A stretch of DNA of 64,000 nt from DASXQK01 sp963724385 (GCA_963724385.1 CAVRUJ010000002.1:1922001-1986000); one strand, 5' to 3'; shown: positions 49,677-58,890, counted from the stretch's first letter. Made by a program: numbers and translations. Notes: generated from the sequence alone by a model not told the origin.

Positions 49677-50694
49677 AGCCAAGGCGCCGCTGCTCGAGGT
49701 GCGGGACCTCAAGGTCTCCTTCCGCACCGAGCGGGGCCTGCTGCGGGCCGTGGACGGCATTTCCTTCCGGGTCGACACCCATGAGATCGTGGGCGTGGTG
49801 GGCGAATCGGGCTCGGGCAAGACCGTCTCCCAGATGAGCGTGATGGGTCTGGTCAACGACCCCAACGCGGTGATCGAGGGCTCGATCCTCTACAAGGGGC
49901 GCGAGCTCGTGGGCCTCAGCCAGCGCCAGCTGCGCTCCGTGCGCGGCAACGAGATCGCCATGATCTTCCAGGATCCGATGACCGCGCTGACGCCGGTCTA
50001 TACCATCGGCTGGCAGATCGCCGAGCAGCTGCGCGCCCACAACAGGCTCTCCAGCCGGGGCGCCCGCAAGCGTGGCATCGAGCTTCTGGCCGAGGTTGGG
50101 ATCCCCAACCCGTCGATCACCTTCGACCGGTATCCGCACCAGCTCTCCGGCGGCATGCGCCAGCGCGCCTTCATCGCCATGGCGCTGTCCTGCAATCCCT
50201 CGCTGCTCATCGCCGACGAGCCGACCACGGCCCTCGACGTCACCGTCCAGGCCCAGATCCTGGAGCTGATCAAGCGGCTCCGGCGCGACTTCGGCTCCTC
50301 CATCGTGCTCATCACCCATGACTTGGGCGTGGTGGCGGAGGTCGCCGACCGGGTGATGGTCATGTATGCCGGCCGGATCGTCGAACGCGGCACGACCCGG
50401 GAGATCTTCACCGATCCCTGGCATCCCTATAGCTGGGGCCTGCATGATTCGATCCCGCCCATGGAGGGTGCCAGGCCGCGCCGCCTGGCATCGATCCTCG
50501 GCAGCCCGCCCTCGCTCCTCGACCTGCCGCCGGGCTGCGCCTTCTCGCCGCGTTGCCCGCACCGGTTCTCGCGCTGCACGGAAAAGCCGGCGCTCGCCGG
50601 CACAAGCGGCCATCAGGCCGCCTGCTTCCTTTCGCCCGAACAGCGCCAGCAAGCGCGCGCCGCGCGCCGCCGGCCGCTCAAGGAGGCGTCGTGA
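49642..50694 (+). CDS. Peptide ABC transporter ATP-binding protein (DppD-like)
   Basis: 350 residues. Walker A GESGSGKTVS, Q-loop IFQDPMTALTPVYTI, signature LSGGMRQRAFIAMALSC, Walker B LLIADEPTTALDVT and switch LITHDLGVV are all present. The C-terminal Cys-rich oligopeptide domain (CAFSPRCPHRFSRC) holds an Fe-S cluster or zinc in related proteins. The start at 49642 (ATGGCATCC...) lies within the 3' end of the permease gene. Confidence 0.92.
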   Translation: MASSTPASASPEAKAPLLEVRDLKVSFRTERGLLRAVDGISFRVDTHEIVGVVGESGSGKTVSQMSVMGLVNDPNAVIEGSILYKGRELVGLSQRQLRSVRGNEIAMIFQDPMTALTPVYTIGWQIAEQLRAHNRLSSRGARKRGIELLAEVGIPNPSITFDRYPHQLSGGMRQRAFIAMALSCNPSLLIADEPTTALDVTVQAQILELIKRLRRDFGSSIVLITHDLGVVAEVADRVMVMYAGRIVERGTTREIFTDPWHPYSWGLHDSIPPMEGARPRRLASILGSPPSLLDLPPGCAFSPRCPHRFSRCTEKPALAGTSGHQAACFLSPEQRQQARAARRRPLKEAS

Positions 50695-51704
50695 CCGAGG
50701 CTCCGAACAAGCAAGCGCCTCTCATCGAGGCGATCGACATCAAGAAGCATTTCAGCGTCGGTAACAGCCTGCTGCCCGGTCATCGCCGCACCGTCTATGC
50801 GGTCGACGGCGTCTCCTTCAAGGTCTTCCCGGGCGAGACCCTGGGCCTGGTGGGCGAATCGGGCTGCGGGAAGTCGACCCTCGGGCGCTGCCTGGTGCGG
50901 CTCTACGAGTTGACCGCCGGCCGGCTGCTGCTGAAGGGCCGCGAGATCGGAAACTTGAGCTTGCGGGAACTGCGGCCGATCCGACGCGAGATGCAGATGG
51001 TGTTCCAGGATCCCTACGCCTCGCTCAATCCGCGCCGGCGGGTGGGGGATCTGATCGCCGAGCCGCTGCACGTCCATGGCACGGCCAGCCGGGACCAGAT
51101 CGAACGCCGGCTGAAGGAGCTCATGTCCCTGGTCGGCCTCGAGGCCGAACACCTGAACCGCTTTCCCCACGAATTCTCGGGCGGCCAGCGCCAGCGGATC
51201 GGGATCGCTCGCGCGCTTGCCCTTCACCCCGGCCTGATCGTCGCCGACGAGCCGGTCTCGGCCCTCGATGTCTCGATCCAGGCGCAGATCGTCAATCTCT
51301 TCGCCGACCTCCAGGAGCGCCTGGGGCTCACCTACATCTTCATCGCCCATGACCTCAGCGTCGTGCGCCAGGTTTCGAGCCGGATCGCCGTCATGTATCT
51401 GGGCGCCATCGTCGAGATGGGGCCGACCGAGGCATTGTTCCACGCGCCGGCCCATCCCTATACCGAGGCCCTGATCTCGGCCGTTCCCGTTCCCGAGGTG
51501 GACCGGCTGAACCGGCGCGAGCGGATCGTGCTCACCGGCGACGTGCCGAGCCCGATGAACCCGCCGGCCGGCTGCCGCTTCAACCCGCGCTGCCGCTTCG
51601 CGACCGATCTCTGCCGCAAGGAACGTCCGGTCTTGCGGGAGCTCGGCGACGGCCGCACGGTCGCCTGCCACTACCCCCTCGTGCAAGCCGCCGCGGCGGC
51701 TTAG
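50691..51704 (+). CDS. Peptide ABC transporter ATP-binding protein (DppF-like)
   Basis: 337 residues starting at GTG 50691, overlapping the DppD-like stop (GTGA). GGAGG lies just upstream. Walker A GESGCGKST, FQDPYASLNPRRRVGDLI, signature FSGGQRQRIGIARALALHP, Walker B LIVADEPVSALDVS and IAHDLSVVRQVS are standard, followed by the oligopeptide-type C-terminus with CRFNPRCRFATDLC. It is the last gene of the transporter. Confidence 0.92.
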   Translation: MTEAPNKQAPLIEAIDIKKHFSVGNSLLPGHRRTVYAVDGVSFKVFPGETLGLVGESGCGKSTLGRCLVRLYELTAGRLLLKGREIGNLSLRELRPIRREMQMVFQDPYASLNPRRRVGDLIAEPLHVHGTASRDQIERRLKELMSLVGLEAEHLNRFPHEFSGGQRQRIGIARALALHPGLIVADEPVSALDVSIQAQIVNLFADLQERLGLTYIFIAHDLSVVRQVSSRIAVMYLGAIVEMGPTEALFHAPAHPYTEALISAVPVPEVDRLNRRERIVLTGDVPSPMNPPAGCRFNPRCRFATDLCRKERPVLRELGDGRTVACHYPLVQAAAAA

Positions 51705-51713
51705 CCTTCGAGA

Positions 51714-53444
51714 ATGATCCGAGACAGGCAGACATCGCCCGGTTCGGCGGCGGAGCCGGCATCGGTGCTGGCGCTGATGCGCCCGCCCGCCACGGTCATG
51801 CGCTTCGCGCGGCTCGGCGCCTTCCACGCCACGCGGCTCAGCTTCGGGCGCTCGCTCATCCGCCGCATGGGGCGCGAGGCCTGGCGCTTCACGCGGCGCC
51901 TGACGGAGCTCGACGACCAGGGCTTCGGGCGCATGGTCTATGAAATCGAGACGCCCAAGGGCCGCCTCAGCTTCGCCGGGTTCTCCAACTACCTCGCCGA
52001 CGAGGACCGCACCGACCGGGTCATCGCCGAGAAATGGGACGCCGCCTTCGCGCTTTCCGCCGGGAACCTCGGCGAGGCCGATCTCGCCCGGCTGGCCGCG
52101 GCCGCCCCACGCCAGGAAGCGGGGCGCTACGGCGCCGGCGATCTCGTGCTGAGCCGCGCCAACAAGAGCGTCAGGCTGTTCGAGGCCGCGACCCGGGCGC
52201 TCGCCGCCGGGCGCCAGCCCGATCTCGCCGATGTCCTTCGCGTCGGCTATCTCATGCGCACGACCGCGGTCTACGGCAACGGCAAATTCGGCCTCGGCGA
52301 TCTCGCACGGGTCTGGCGCGACGGCATCTTCGCGCTGCCCTACGAGGCGGAAATGCTGACCGTCTACCTGATCCGCGAATTCAGCTTCGCCCTCATCGAG
52401 CATATCGCGCGCCGGCGCAACCCGGCCGGCGCCGTCGCCCTTTCCGCCGGGATCAAGCGGGCGCTCGGCATCGGCAACGCCACCGGCCTCGGCATGGCGC
52501 CATTCCTCATCGGCCATCCCAAGCTGTTCAACAACTGGATCGCGGCGCGGGAGACGGCGCTGGCCCGGGCCCGCGCCGTACCCGAATTGTCACGCGCCAA
52601 GGCGAAGCGGTTCCGGCAGCTGCTGGATCGGGCCATCGGCCATGTCGGCCAATGGACCACGGACGACGAACGGCAGGCCGGCCGCATCGCGCTCCTCGCC
52701 AAGGAGCTGGCGGCGCTTCGTGGCCGGCTGGACGACAGCACGGACCTGCTCGACCGACCGAGGCCGTGGGACGCGCTGATCGCCTGGGCCGAGACCGGCA
52801 TGAGCCCGGAAACCACGGAGCTGCTGGCAAGCCTCGTCATCGAGCTCTATCCGGAGCTGGTGGACGATCTCGAGCATTCGACCGGATCGGACGAGAAGGA
52901 GCGGATCGATCCGGCCATGACATTGGCCGAGCTCAAGGCCCTGATCGAGCGGGCTTATGGCTGGGCGCTGCCGCCCGACTACGAGAACCCGAGGGAGCGC
53001 CACTTCTTCTGGTACCGGTCGGCGGAAAAGGACGAGCCGCGCCTGGGCGAGCGCTTCAACGAGCCTGGCGCGGCGCTGGAGCTGCCGCTCGGCATCGGCT
53101 TCATGGCCGCGCGCCTTCACCGGACCTTAAGGCGCCTGCCCGAGCGGGAGTTGCGGGCGAGCGTGGCCGAATTCCTGCTGGCCAATCCCCAGTGGCGCGG
53201 CATCCTGCGCCGGGTCCAGAGCCTGGCCGATCTGCCCTATGGCGAAATCAGGGACAACACGCTGGGGGACCAGTGCCTGCCCATCGACCTGCTGCGCTGC
53301 AAGCTTTCGATCTTCGGCGCGGCCAAATTCGACCCCAAATCCGACCGTTGGACGCGGATCACCCTGTTCCAGGGCGCGCCGACGATCGAAGAGCTGGGCC
53401 GGCCCGATGCCGACGATTGGGCCTTTCCTTATTTTCGGCCGTAA
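51714..53444 (+). CDS. Conserved hypothetical protein (576 residues)
   Basis: 576 residues with many aromatic and charged residues and no obvious membrane segments or named domain. Notable stretches are RRMGREAWRFTRRLTELD, LRVGYLMRTTAVYGNGKFGL and FFWYRSAEKDEPR. It appears widespread in alphaproteobacteria as an uncharacterised cytoplasmic protein. It is followed within 4 bases by the DUF3726 gene, so the two probably work together. A role in amino acid or peptide use is possible from context, but nothing in the sequence shows it. The first ATG at 51714 is 9 bases beyond the ATPase stop; a later start is possible. Confidence 0.8.
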   Translation: MIRDRQTSPGSAAEPASVLALMRPPATVMRFARLGAFHATRLSFGRSLIRRMGREAWRFTRRLTELDDQGFGRMVYEIETPKGRLSFAGFSNYLADEDRTDRVIAEKWDAAFALSAGNLGEADLARLAAAAPRQEAGRYGAGDLVLSRANKSVRLFEAATRALAAGRQPDLADVLRVGYLMRTTAVYGNGKFGLGDLARVWRDGIFALPYEAEMLTVYLIREFSFALIEHIARRRNPAGAVALSAGIKRALGIGNATGLGMAPFLIGHPKLFNNWIAARETALARARAVPELSRAKAKRFRQLLDRAIGHVGQWTTDDERQAGRIALLAKELAALRGRLDDSTDLLDRPRPWDALIAWAETGMSPETTELLASLVIELYPELVDDLEHSTGSDEKERIDPAMTLAELKALIERAYGWALPPDYENPRERHFFWYRSAEKDEPRLGERFNEPGAALELPLGIGFMAARLHRTLRRLPERELRASVAEFLLANPQWRGILRRVQSLADLPYGEIRDNTLGDQCLPIDLLRCKLSIFGAAKFDPKSDRWTRITLFQGAPTIEELGRPDADDWAFPYFRP

Positions 53445-53448
53445 TAAG

Positions 53449-54183
53449 ATGCGGGTTTCCCAATTCGAGATCTACCGCATCTGCCAACGCGCCCTCGAAG
53501 GCCTGGGCGCGCCCTATGGGGTCGATCGCGACGGAGCCGAAGCCGCCGTTTGGCTGGAGGCACGCGGCTTGCCGGGACTGGCGCTCCTGGCGGCCGATCT
53601 GGAGCATTTGGCGAAGCCCGACGCCTTCGCTGGAATGACGCCGCCGATGGCCGCTGCTGGCGGCGCGGCCGAGTTGGATGCCAGCGGCCGGCCGGCCGTG
53701 GCCTTTCTGGGCGCCGCGTTGGATTTCCTGAGGCTGTTGGCGCTTCGGTCGCCGGACGGTCGCGGGCGGCTCGCGATCGAGCACTGCCGCTCGCCCTTGT
53801 TCTTGCTGCCGGCGGCGGTGGCTGCCGCGGGCGCGAGTCTCCGGCTCGCCTGGGGCGATGTCGCGGCAGAGATTGGGTCAGATAGCCTTTCGATCCGAAT
53901 CGCGCCCGGCCGGTCAGCGGCCCAAGCACTGGGCGAAAGGGGACCTTGCGCGGTGGAGCTCGCGTTGGGGCAGGGGGAAATGCCGGCCGAGCCCGGCTCG
54001 GGGCCGCAGGCGGCCCTGAGCGTGGCGGATCTTGGTCGCGCCTATGACCGCGCCCTGGATGAGGGCGTGGCGGTCGACGACGAGGTTTGGCGGCGCCTCT
54101 CGATCGCGGCGGCCCGGGTCCAGGTTCCGGCGAGCGAGGTCTCGCGCCTCAAGGGCGCGGGCGGCGGCGACGCCAACACCTGA
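53449..54183 (+). CDS. DUF3726-like conserved protein
   Basis: 244 residues. It starts MRVSQFEIYRICQRALEGLG and has IEHCRSPLFLLPAAVAA, then RIAPGRSAAQALGE-like sequence. It resembles the DUF3726 family, proteins of about this size that are often adjacent to another conserved protein such as the one just upstream. Function unknown. The ATG at 53449 is preceded by GTAATAAG and overlaps no other gene, and the stop at 54183 abuts the palindromic repeat. Confidence 0.75.
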   Translation: MRVSQFEIYRICQRALEGLGAPYGVDRDGAEAAVWLEARGLPGLALLAADLEHLAKPDAFAGMTPPMAAAGGAAELDASGRPAVAFLGAALDFLRLLALRSPDGRGRLAIEHCRSPLFLLPAAVAAAGASLRLAWGDVAAEIGSDSLSIRIAPGRSAAQALGERGPCAVELALGQGEMPAEPGSGPQAALSVADLGRAYDRALDEGVAVDDEVWRRLSIAAARVQVPASEVSRLKGAGGGDANT

Positions 54184-54285
54184 CCAGAGCATGTTCCGAT
54201 CCAATTGAATCGGAACATGCTCTGGAATCGTTGGTTTGGTCGCATTTTCTGCGCCGAACCGGTGCCCACTTCGGCGGAAAATGCT
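54184..54285. repeat. Composite palindromic repeat / bidirectional terminator
   Basis: The first part is a 17-bp perfect inverted repeat, CCAGAGCATGTTCCGAT (54184-54200) / ATCGGAACATGCTCTGG (54209-54225), with an 8-base loop. The second is an imperfect hairpin, GCATTTTC...GCCGAA (about 54242) / TTCGGC..GAAAATGC (to 54284). This combination resembles palindromic elements scattered in Hyphomicrobiales genomes. It lies exactly between two converging genes, so it may also end both transcripts. Confidence 0.8.
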
Positions 54286-55870
54286 CTATTTTTCTTCGTG
54301 GTAGTCCTGCTCGGTGTTGACGTCCCAGATATTGGATTTGCCGGGAATGCCGGCGGCGATGTTGTCCACCATGGTCATGGCGGCCAGCATGGAGTGGTCC
54401 TGGTTGTTGTAGCGGTGCATGCCGTTGCGCCCGACCAGATAGAGATTTTCGATGGCGTCGAGATAGTCGCGCAAGCGGCCGAATTCGCCGTAGCTGCCGA
54501 AATAGGCTGGATAGGCCTTGGCCATGCGCACCACCACCGCGTCGCTGACGGCGGCGGCCTTGGCAACGGCGAGCTGCTCCAGCTCACGGGCAGCCAAGGC
54601 CTTCAAGGCCTCGTCGCTCGCGGTCCACAGCTGATCGCCCTCGCGGCAGAAATACTTCGAGCCCGAGCCAGATCCGCGCCGGATCGGCCACCATGTAGGG
54701 ACTCCAGTTGTTGAAGATCTGCAGCCGCCCGACCTTGACGCCGGGCTCCTGAACATAGATCCAGTTGTCCGGCACGCGCTCCGCCAGGTCACGGCCCGTG
54801 GCGCCGCCGCCCAGCTCCAGCCGGTCGACCAGCAGGCCGACGGTGATGAAATCCCGATAGCGCAGGCCGGCAGCGATGTCGGCGATCGCGGCCGGCGGCG
54901 CCGGGGCGAGGCCGGCGGCGAGCTGCTGCACCGGCATGGTGGAGACGATCACGTCGCCGGAAAGGCGGTAGCGCTCGCCGGTGGCGAGCTTCAGCACCTC
55001 GACCTCGGCGATGCGGCCGTCCGCCAGATGCAGGCGCTCCACCCTCTGGCCGAAGCGCAGCTCGCCGCCGCGCCGCGTCACTTCGGCGGCGGCGAGGCGC
55101 CACATCTGGCCCGGCCCCAGCTTCGGATAGAGGAAGCGCTCGATCAGGCTGGTCTCGGTCCCTTTCTGGCCGAGGTCGGCCCGGCCCGGCCGCAAGCGCC
55201 GAAGCGCATGGCCCAGCACCTTGCGGATCGACAGGCCCTTGATGCGCTGGGCGCCCCATTCGGGGGAAATCTCCGTGCAAGGAACGCCCCAGACCTTCTC
55301 GGTGTACTCCTTGAAGAACTGTTGGTAGAGGGCGCGCCCGAACCGGTTGATGAGGAAATCCTCCAGGCTCTTTTCCGGCCGGATCGGCCGGGCCATGGCA
55401 GCGAGGTAGCTGAAGCCGATCTTCGCGGTCCGGCCGAGGCCCAGCTTCCACAAGGTGTCGGCGGAAAGGCTGAGCGGGTAATCGAACAGCCTGCCCCGGT
55501 GGAGGATGCGCGAGACGCGTCGGCGCAGCAGCATGACCGCATCGCTGGTCTTGGGATCGGCGCCTTCGCCCGGAGAGGTCAGGCGCCTTTCGCGGTTCTG
55601 GTAGCGAAGCAGAATCTCCTCTTCGGCCTTGCCCGCTTCCACGGGCATCATGTCGAGCCACCAGCCCATGACCCGGTCCGACTTGGAGAAGAAACGATGG
55701 CCGCCGATGTCGATCCGGTTGCCCTTGTACTCGACCGTGCACGAGAGGCCGCCCACGTCCTGCGATGCCTCGAGGACGATGGGGCGGACATCGGTCCGGC
55801 GCAGCAGCTCGACGGCGGCGGTGAGGCCGGCCGGTCCGGCGCCGATGACGATGGCGCTGCGCGCGCTCAA
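54286..55870 (-). CDS. FAD-dependent oxidoreductase (UDP-galactopyranose mutase/protoporphyrinogen oxidase-like), frameshifted
   Basis: The start is TTG at 55870, overlapping the GT87 stop (TTGA), giving LSARSAIVIGAGPAGLTAAVELL with an FAD-binding GxGxxG. Then GGHRFFSKSDRVMGWWLDMM and TEKVWGVPCTEISPEW follow, typical of this NAD(P)/FAD oxidoreductase family found beside glycosyltransferases. After PARIWLGLE an extra G at about 54655 breaks the frame; removing it joins YFCREGDQLWTASDEALKAL and continues to a stop at 54286 (527 residues). The downstream part encodes LYLVGRNGMHRYNNQDHSML, the conserved FAD C-terminal motif, so it would be essential. Either a pseudogene or a sequencing error. Confidence 0.85.
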
Positions 55871-57111
55871 CGGGATTCGAGGGCGACGGCGCCTGCCGGC
55901 CTCGGCCGGCGGGAGAGCCAGGCGGCATAGGCGAGAAGGGCCGCGGCGGCCAGCGGCCCAAGCTGCACGCCGATCGCGGCGGCAATGGGCTTGATGATGG
56001 GCGGCAGGGCCCAAAGCAAGGACATCGTACCCGCCTGGAGCCAGCCGATGTCCGCGGTCCTGTCCCGTCCGGCAAGAACGGCGAGCGGCAGGACGAAGAC
56101 CGCGAGGTCGTAATCGAAGAAATACGGCACGGCGAGCGGCAGGCCCGCGGCCCAGGCCAGGCTCCGGGCGCCGAGGTCTTCGCTTCTGCCCCAGATGCTC
56201 CAGACCACGGCAATGGTCGCGAGGCTGGCCAGAATCTGGAGCGGCAGCGCCATGGGCAGCCCTCCGGCCAAGACCACGGCGCTGAATACCGTGGGATGGC
56301 GCCATAGCAGTTCGATGCTGCCGGCGACATGGCCGAGGGAGGTATTGGCATTGGCGAGAAAGGCGTGGATCACCGCGGGTCCGGTATAGGCCACGCCCAG
56401 GATCTCGAGGGTCGCGGCCGCCGCGAGGAAGGTGAAGAAAGCCCGATAGTGGCGGCCCGCCAGCAGGCAGAAGGGGATGAGAGTCGCGAGCTGGATCTTG
56501 AGGGTGAGAATGCCGAGCAGAAGGCCGGCCAGCGCGGGGCGCGTACGCAGGAGAAGAAAGCCGGCGCCGGCGAACGCCGCGGCGTAGAGGCCGACCTGGC
56601 CCAGCATGCCGGCATAAGTCGCCGCCGGGCAGAGGGCGAGAGGCAGCAGCAGGGCCGCCGTCCCCGATACGCGCCAGACCGTGAGGGCAAGCAGGACGGC
56701 CCCCAGCGCCATCCATAGTGCCGCGGCCGAGAGATAGGGCAGGCTCGCGATGGCGCGGGCCGGGAGCAGCATGCCGGGCGGGTAAGGCCAGGAGAGCCCG
56801 GCCACTTTCCTGCCCGCGGCAAGGCTCTCGGCTTCGGAAAATGCCCGATTGTCGTAAGCCGCGATGGCCCGCCCGTCGCGCGCGAGGCTGCCGGCGCCGT
56901 AGAACACGAGGAAGTCGAGGCCGACGGGATTGCCCGCGGCGTTGAGCACGCCCTTGACCGGCGTGAGCGCGGGCAGGATGACCGTGGGATAGAGCATCCC
57001 CCCGCCGAACAGCATGGCCATCATCCAGGCCACCAGGACCAGGTCCCGAAGCCGCCTGCCCCCGCCGCTCGGCCGCGCGCCATCCTCGCGTTCCTGCGAT
57101 TCGCTCGCCAT
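55867..57111 (-). CDS. GT87-family membrane glycosyltransferase (DUF2029)
   Basis: 414 residues with about ten membrane segments, the GT-C fold. The family signature NPVGLDFLVFYGAGSLARDG is near the start, followed by SWPYPPGMLLPARAIA. Such enzymes use polyprenyl-phosphate sugars outside the membrane; arabinofuranosyl or mannosyl donors are known in actinobacteria. Its overlap with the FAD gene suggests a common role in envelope glycan assembly, perhaps of a furanose sugar (inference). Start at 57111, with a GTG at 57120 as alternative. Confidence 0.85.
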   Translation of the reverse strand: MASESQEREDGARPSGGGRRLRDLVLVAWMMAMLFGGGMLYPTVILPALTPVKGVLNAAGNPVGLDFLVFYGAGSLARDGRAIAAYDNRAFSEAESLAAGRKVAGLSWPYPPGMLLPARAIASLPYLSAAALWMALGAVLLALTVWRVSGTAALLLPLALCPAATYAGMLGQVGLYAAAFAGAGFLLLRTRPALAGLLLGILTLKIQLATLIPFCLLAGRHYRAFFTFLAAAATLEILGVAYTGPAVIHAFLANANTSLGHVAGSIELLWRHPTVFSAVVLAGGLPMALPLQILASLATIAVVWSIWGRSEDLGARSLAWAAGLPLAVPYFFDYDLAVFVLPLAVLAGRDRTADIGWLQAGTMSLLWALPPIIKPIAAAIGVQLGPLAAAALLAYAAWLSRRPRPAGAVALESR

Positions 57112-57150
57112 CTGCCTCACATGCCGGCGAGGATGGTATCCGCGCCCGCT

Positions 57151-58029
57151 TCAGCCCGCCAGCTTCAGCCCTCGCTGGCGGCAGGCGGCGGTGAGCGTGT
57201 TCTGGAGCAGGCAGGCGATGGTCATCGGGCCGACGCCTCCGGGCACCGGCGTGATGGCGCCCGCGACCTTGACCGCTTCGGCATAGGCCACGTCGCCCAC
57301 GAGCCTCGCCTTGCCTTCGCGCTCGACCCGGTTGATGCCGACGTCGATGACCACCGCACCCGGCTGGATCCAATCGCCGCGGACCATCTCGGGCTTGCCC
57401 ACGGCGGCGATCACGATCTCGGCCCGCCGGCATTCGCCCGGCAGGTCGCGGGTCCGCGAGTGCGCGATGGTCACCGTGCAGTTCTCGCCCAGCAACAGCT
57501 GGGCCATGGGCTTGCCGACGATGTTGGAGCGGCCCAGCACGATGGCGCGCTTGCCCGAGAGGTCGCCGAGCCGATCCTTCAGCAGCATCAGACAGCCGAG
57601 CGGCGTGCAGGGCACCAGGGCCTCGCCGCCGGTGGCGAGCCGCCCGGCATTCACCACATGGAAGCCATCCACGTCCTTGGCCGGGTCGATGGTGTCGAGC
57701 ACGGCCTGGGGATCGATCTGCTTGGGCAGGGGAAGCTGGACCAGGATGCCGTTGACGGCCCGGTCGGCGTTCAGCTGTTTCACCAGGGCCAGAAGATCGG
57801 CCTGTCTCGTCTCCCTGGAAAGCTTGTGCTCGAAGGAGGCCATGCCGACCTCGACGGTCTGCTTGGCCTTGTTGCGGACATAGACCTGGCTCGCCGGGTC
57901 TTCGCCCACCAGGACCACGGCCAGCCCGGGCACGAAGCCGTGGCCGGCCTTGAGCGCCGCCACCTTGGTCGCGACGCGCCCGCGCAGGCCCTCGGCGTAG
58001 GCCTTGCCGTCGATGATCCTGCCGTTCAT
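57151..58029 (-). CDS. folD: Bifunctional methylenetetrahydrofolate dehydrogenase/cyclohydrolase
   Basis: 292 residues. The FolD signatures VRNKAKQTVEVG-type (YVRNKAKQ with catalytic Lys) and GILVQLPLPK are present, as are KDVDGFH, PCTPLG, VLGRSNIVGKPMA and TPVPGGVGPMT. It interconverts methylene-, methenyl- and formyl-tetrahydrofolate with NADP. The ATG at 58029 overlaps the yggU stop as ATGA. Confidence 0.96.
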   Translation of the reverse strand: MNGRIIDGKAYAEGLRGRVATKVAALKAGHGFVPGLAVVLVGEDPASQVYVRNKAKQTVEVGMASFEHKLSRETRQADLLALVKQLNADRAVNGILVQLPLPKQIDPQAVLDTIDPAKDVDGFHVVNAGRLATGGEALVPCTPLGCLMLLKDRLGDLSGKRAIVLGRSNIVGKPMAQLLLGENCTVTIAHSRTRDLPGECRRAEIVIAAVGKPEMVRGDWIQPGAVVIDVGINRVEREGKARLVGDVAYAEAVKVAGAITPVPGGVGPMTIACLLQNTLTAACRQRGLKLAG

Positions 58030-58367
58030 TGCCGCTCCGTCCATTGTCGTCGCCATCCCTCGAGTTTGGCGAGGAGCGCTGCCGGCTCGCCCGCCAGGTG
58101 AAACAGTTTCAGTCGGTTGCCGGCCCCCAGGATCAAGGTGAAATCGGCTCTCGGCAGCTGCCAGGTCGCGGCCAGAAGCTTGACGATGGCTGCATTCGCC
58201 TTGCCCGATTCCGGCTTCGCCCTCACCGTCACCTTGAGGGCAGTCCCCCCATCCGCCTCGGCCTTGAAGCCCTCGATCGCGTCCCGCTTCGCGCCCGGCC
58301 GGGCATGAACGCGCAGGCGCAAGCCTCCGGCCGCGGGCGCGAAGGGCTCAGGTGATAACGTACTCAA
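58026..58367 (-). CDS. DUF167 (YggU-family) protein
   Basis: 113 residues, a single DUF167 domain: GLRLRVHARPGAKRDAIEGF, LKVTVRAKPESGKANAAI, VKLLAATWQLPRADFTLILG. The function is uncharacterised and it is often linked to yggT. It overlaps yggT by 20 bases and folD by 4 bases, so the three are one transcription unit. Confidence 0.92.
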   Translation of the reverse strand: MSTLSPEPFAPAAGGLRLRVHARPGAKRDAIEGFKAEADGGTALKVTVRAKPESGKANAAIVKLLAATWQLPRADFTLILGAGNRLKLFHLAGEPAALLAKLEGWRRQWTERQ

Positions 58368-58629
58368 ACAGAAGATTGCGCAGGAACAGCAGGAGCAGGA
58401 TCAGGACCAGCGGCGACAGGTCGACGCCGCCGATAAGCGGCAGGAAGCGCCGGATCGGGCGCAGCGCCGGCTCGGTCGCCTTGTAGCAGAACCGCCCGAC
58501 CTGGCTGACGATCGCGTTGTGCCGGTTGACGATGCCGAACGCGAGCAGCCAGGAGAGCACGGCCGAAACGATCAGCACCCAGGTGTAGATCCAGATCACG
58601 TCGACAAGGAGGTAGCCCAGAGAAACCAT
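58348..58629 (-). CDS. YggT family membrane protein
   Basis: 93 residues with two to three membrane segments: GYLLVDVIWIYTWVLIVSAV near the start, PALRPIRRFLPLIGGVDLSP, and LVLILLLLFLRNLLFEYVI at the end. The PIRRFLPxxGGxDLSP block is the family signature. Family members support membrane stress tolerance or cell shape. It is the first gene of the yggT-yggU-folD run. Confidence 0.93.
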   Translation of the reverse strand: MVSLGYLLVDVIWIYTWVLIVSAVLSWLLAFGIVNRHNAIVSQVGRFCYKATEPALRPIRRFLPLIGGVDLSPLVLILLLLFLRNLLFEYVIT

Positions 58630-58814
58630 GGATCCCGCGGAGAGTTTCGCTGTCCGGAACAGGCCGGAACGGGCCGGAGGTTATCGGCAGGCGCGCGCGG
58701 GCGCAAGCAGGGGCAGCAGCGCTGGCCAGGCTTGCCGGGCCGGCGGTTTGCCAGGGCCTCCAGCTTGACAGTCTAGGCGGCCCTCAACATAGTCGCGCCC
58801 GATTCCGGACGCAT

Positions 58815-58890
58815 GGGGCCGTAGCTCAGCTGGGAGAGCGCCTCGTTCGCAATGAGGAGGTCAGGGGTTCGATCCCCCTCGGCTCCACCA
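58815..58890 (+). tRNA. tRNA-Ala (anticodon CGC)
   Basis: A standard cloverleaf: acceptor GGGGCCG/CGGCTCC with one G-U pair, D stem GCTC/GAGC with loop AGCTGGGA, anticodon stem CCTCG/TGAGG with loop TTCGCAA (anticodon CGC, reads GCG), and T arm GGGGG-loop TTCGATC. CCA is encoded. It is 76 bases long. Confidence 0.95.

Noticed and set aside
54584..57433. 949-residue minus-strand reading frame
   Set aside because: It reads the GT87 gene in a wrong frame before reaching the FAD protein; the FAD protein starts at the TTG at 55870.
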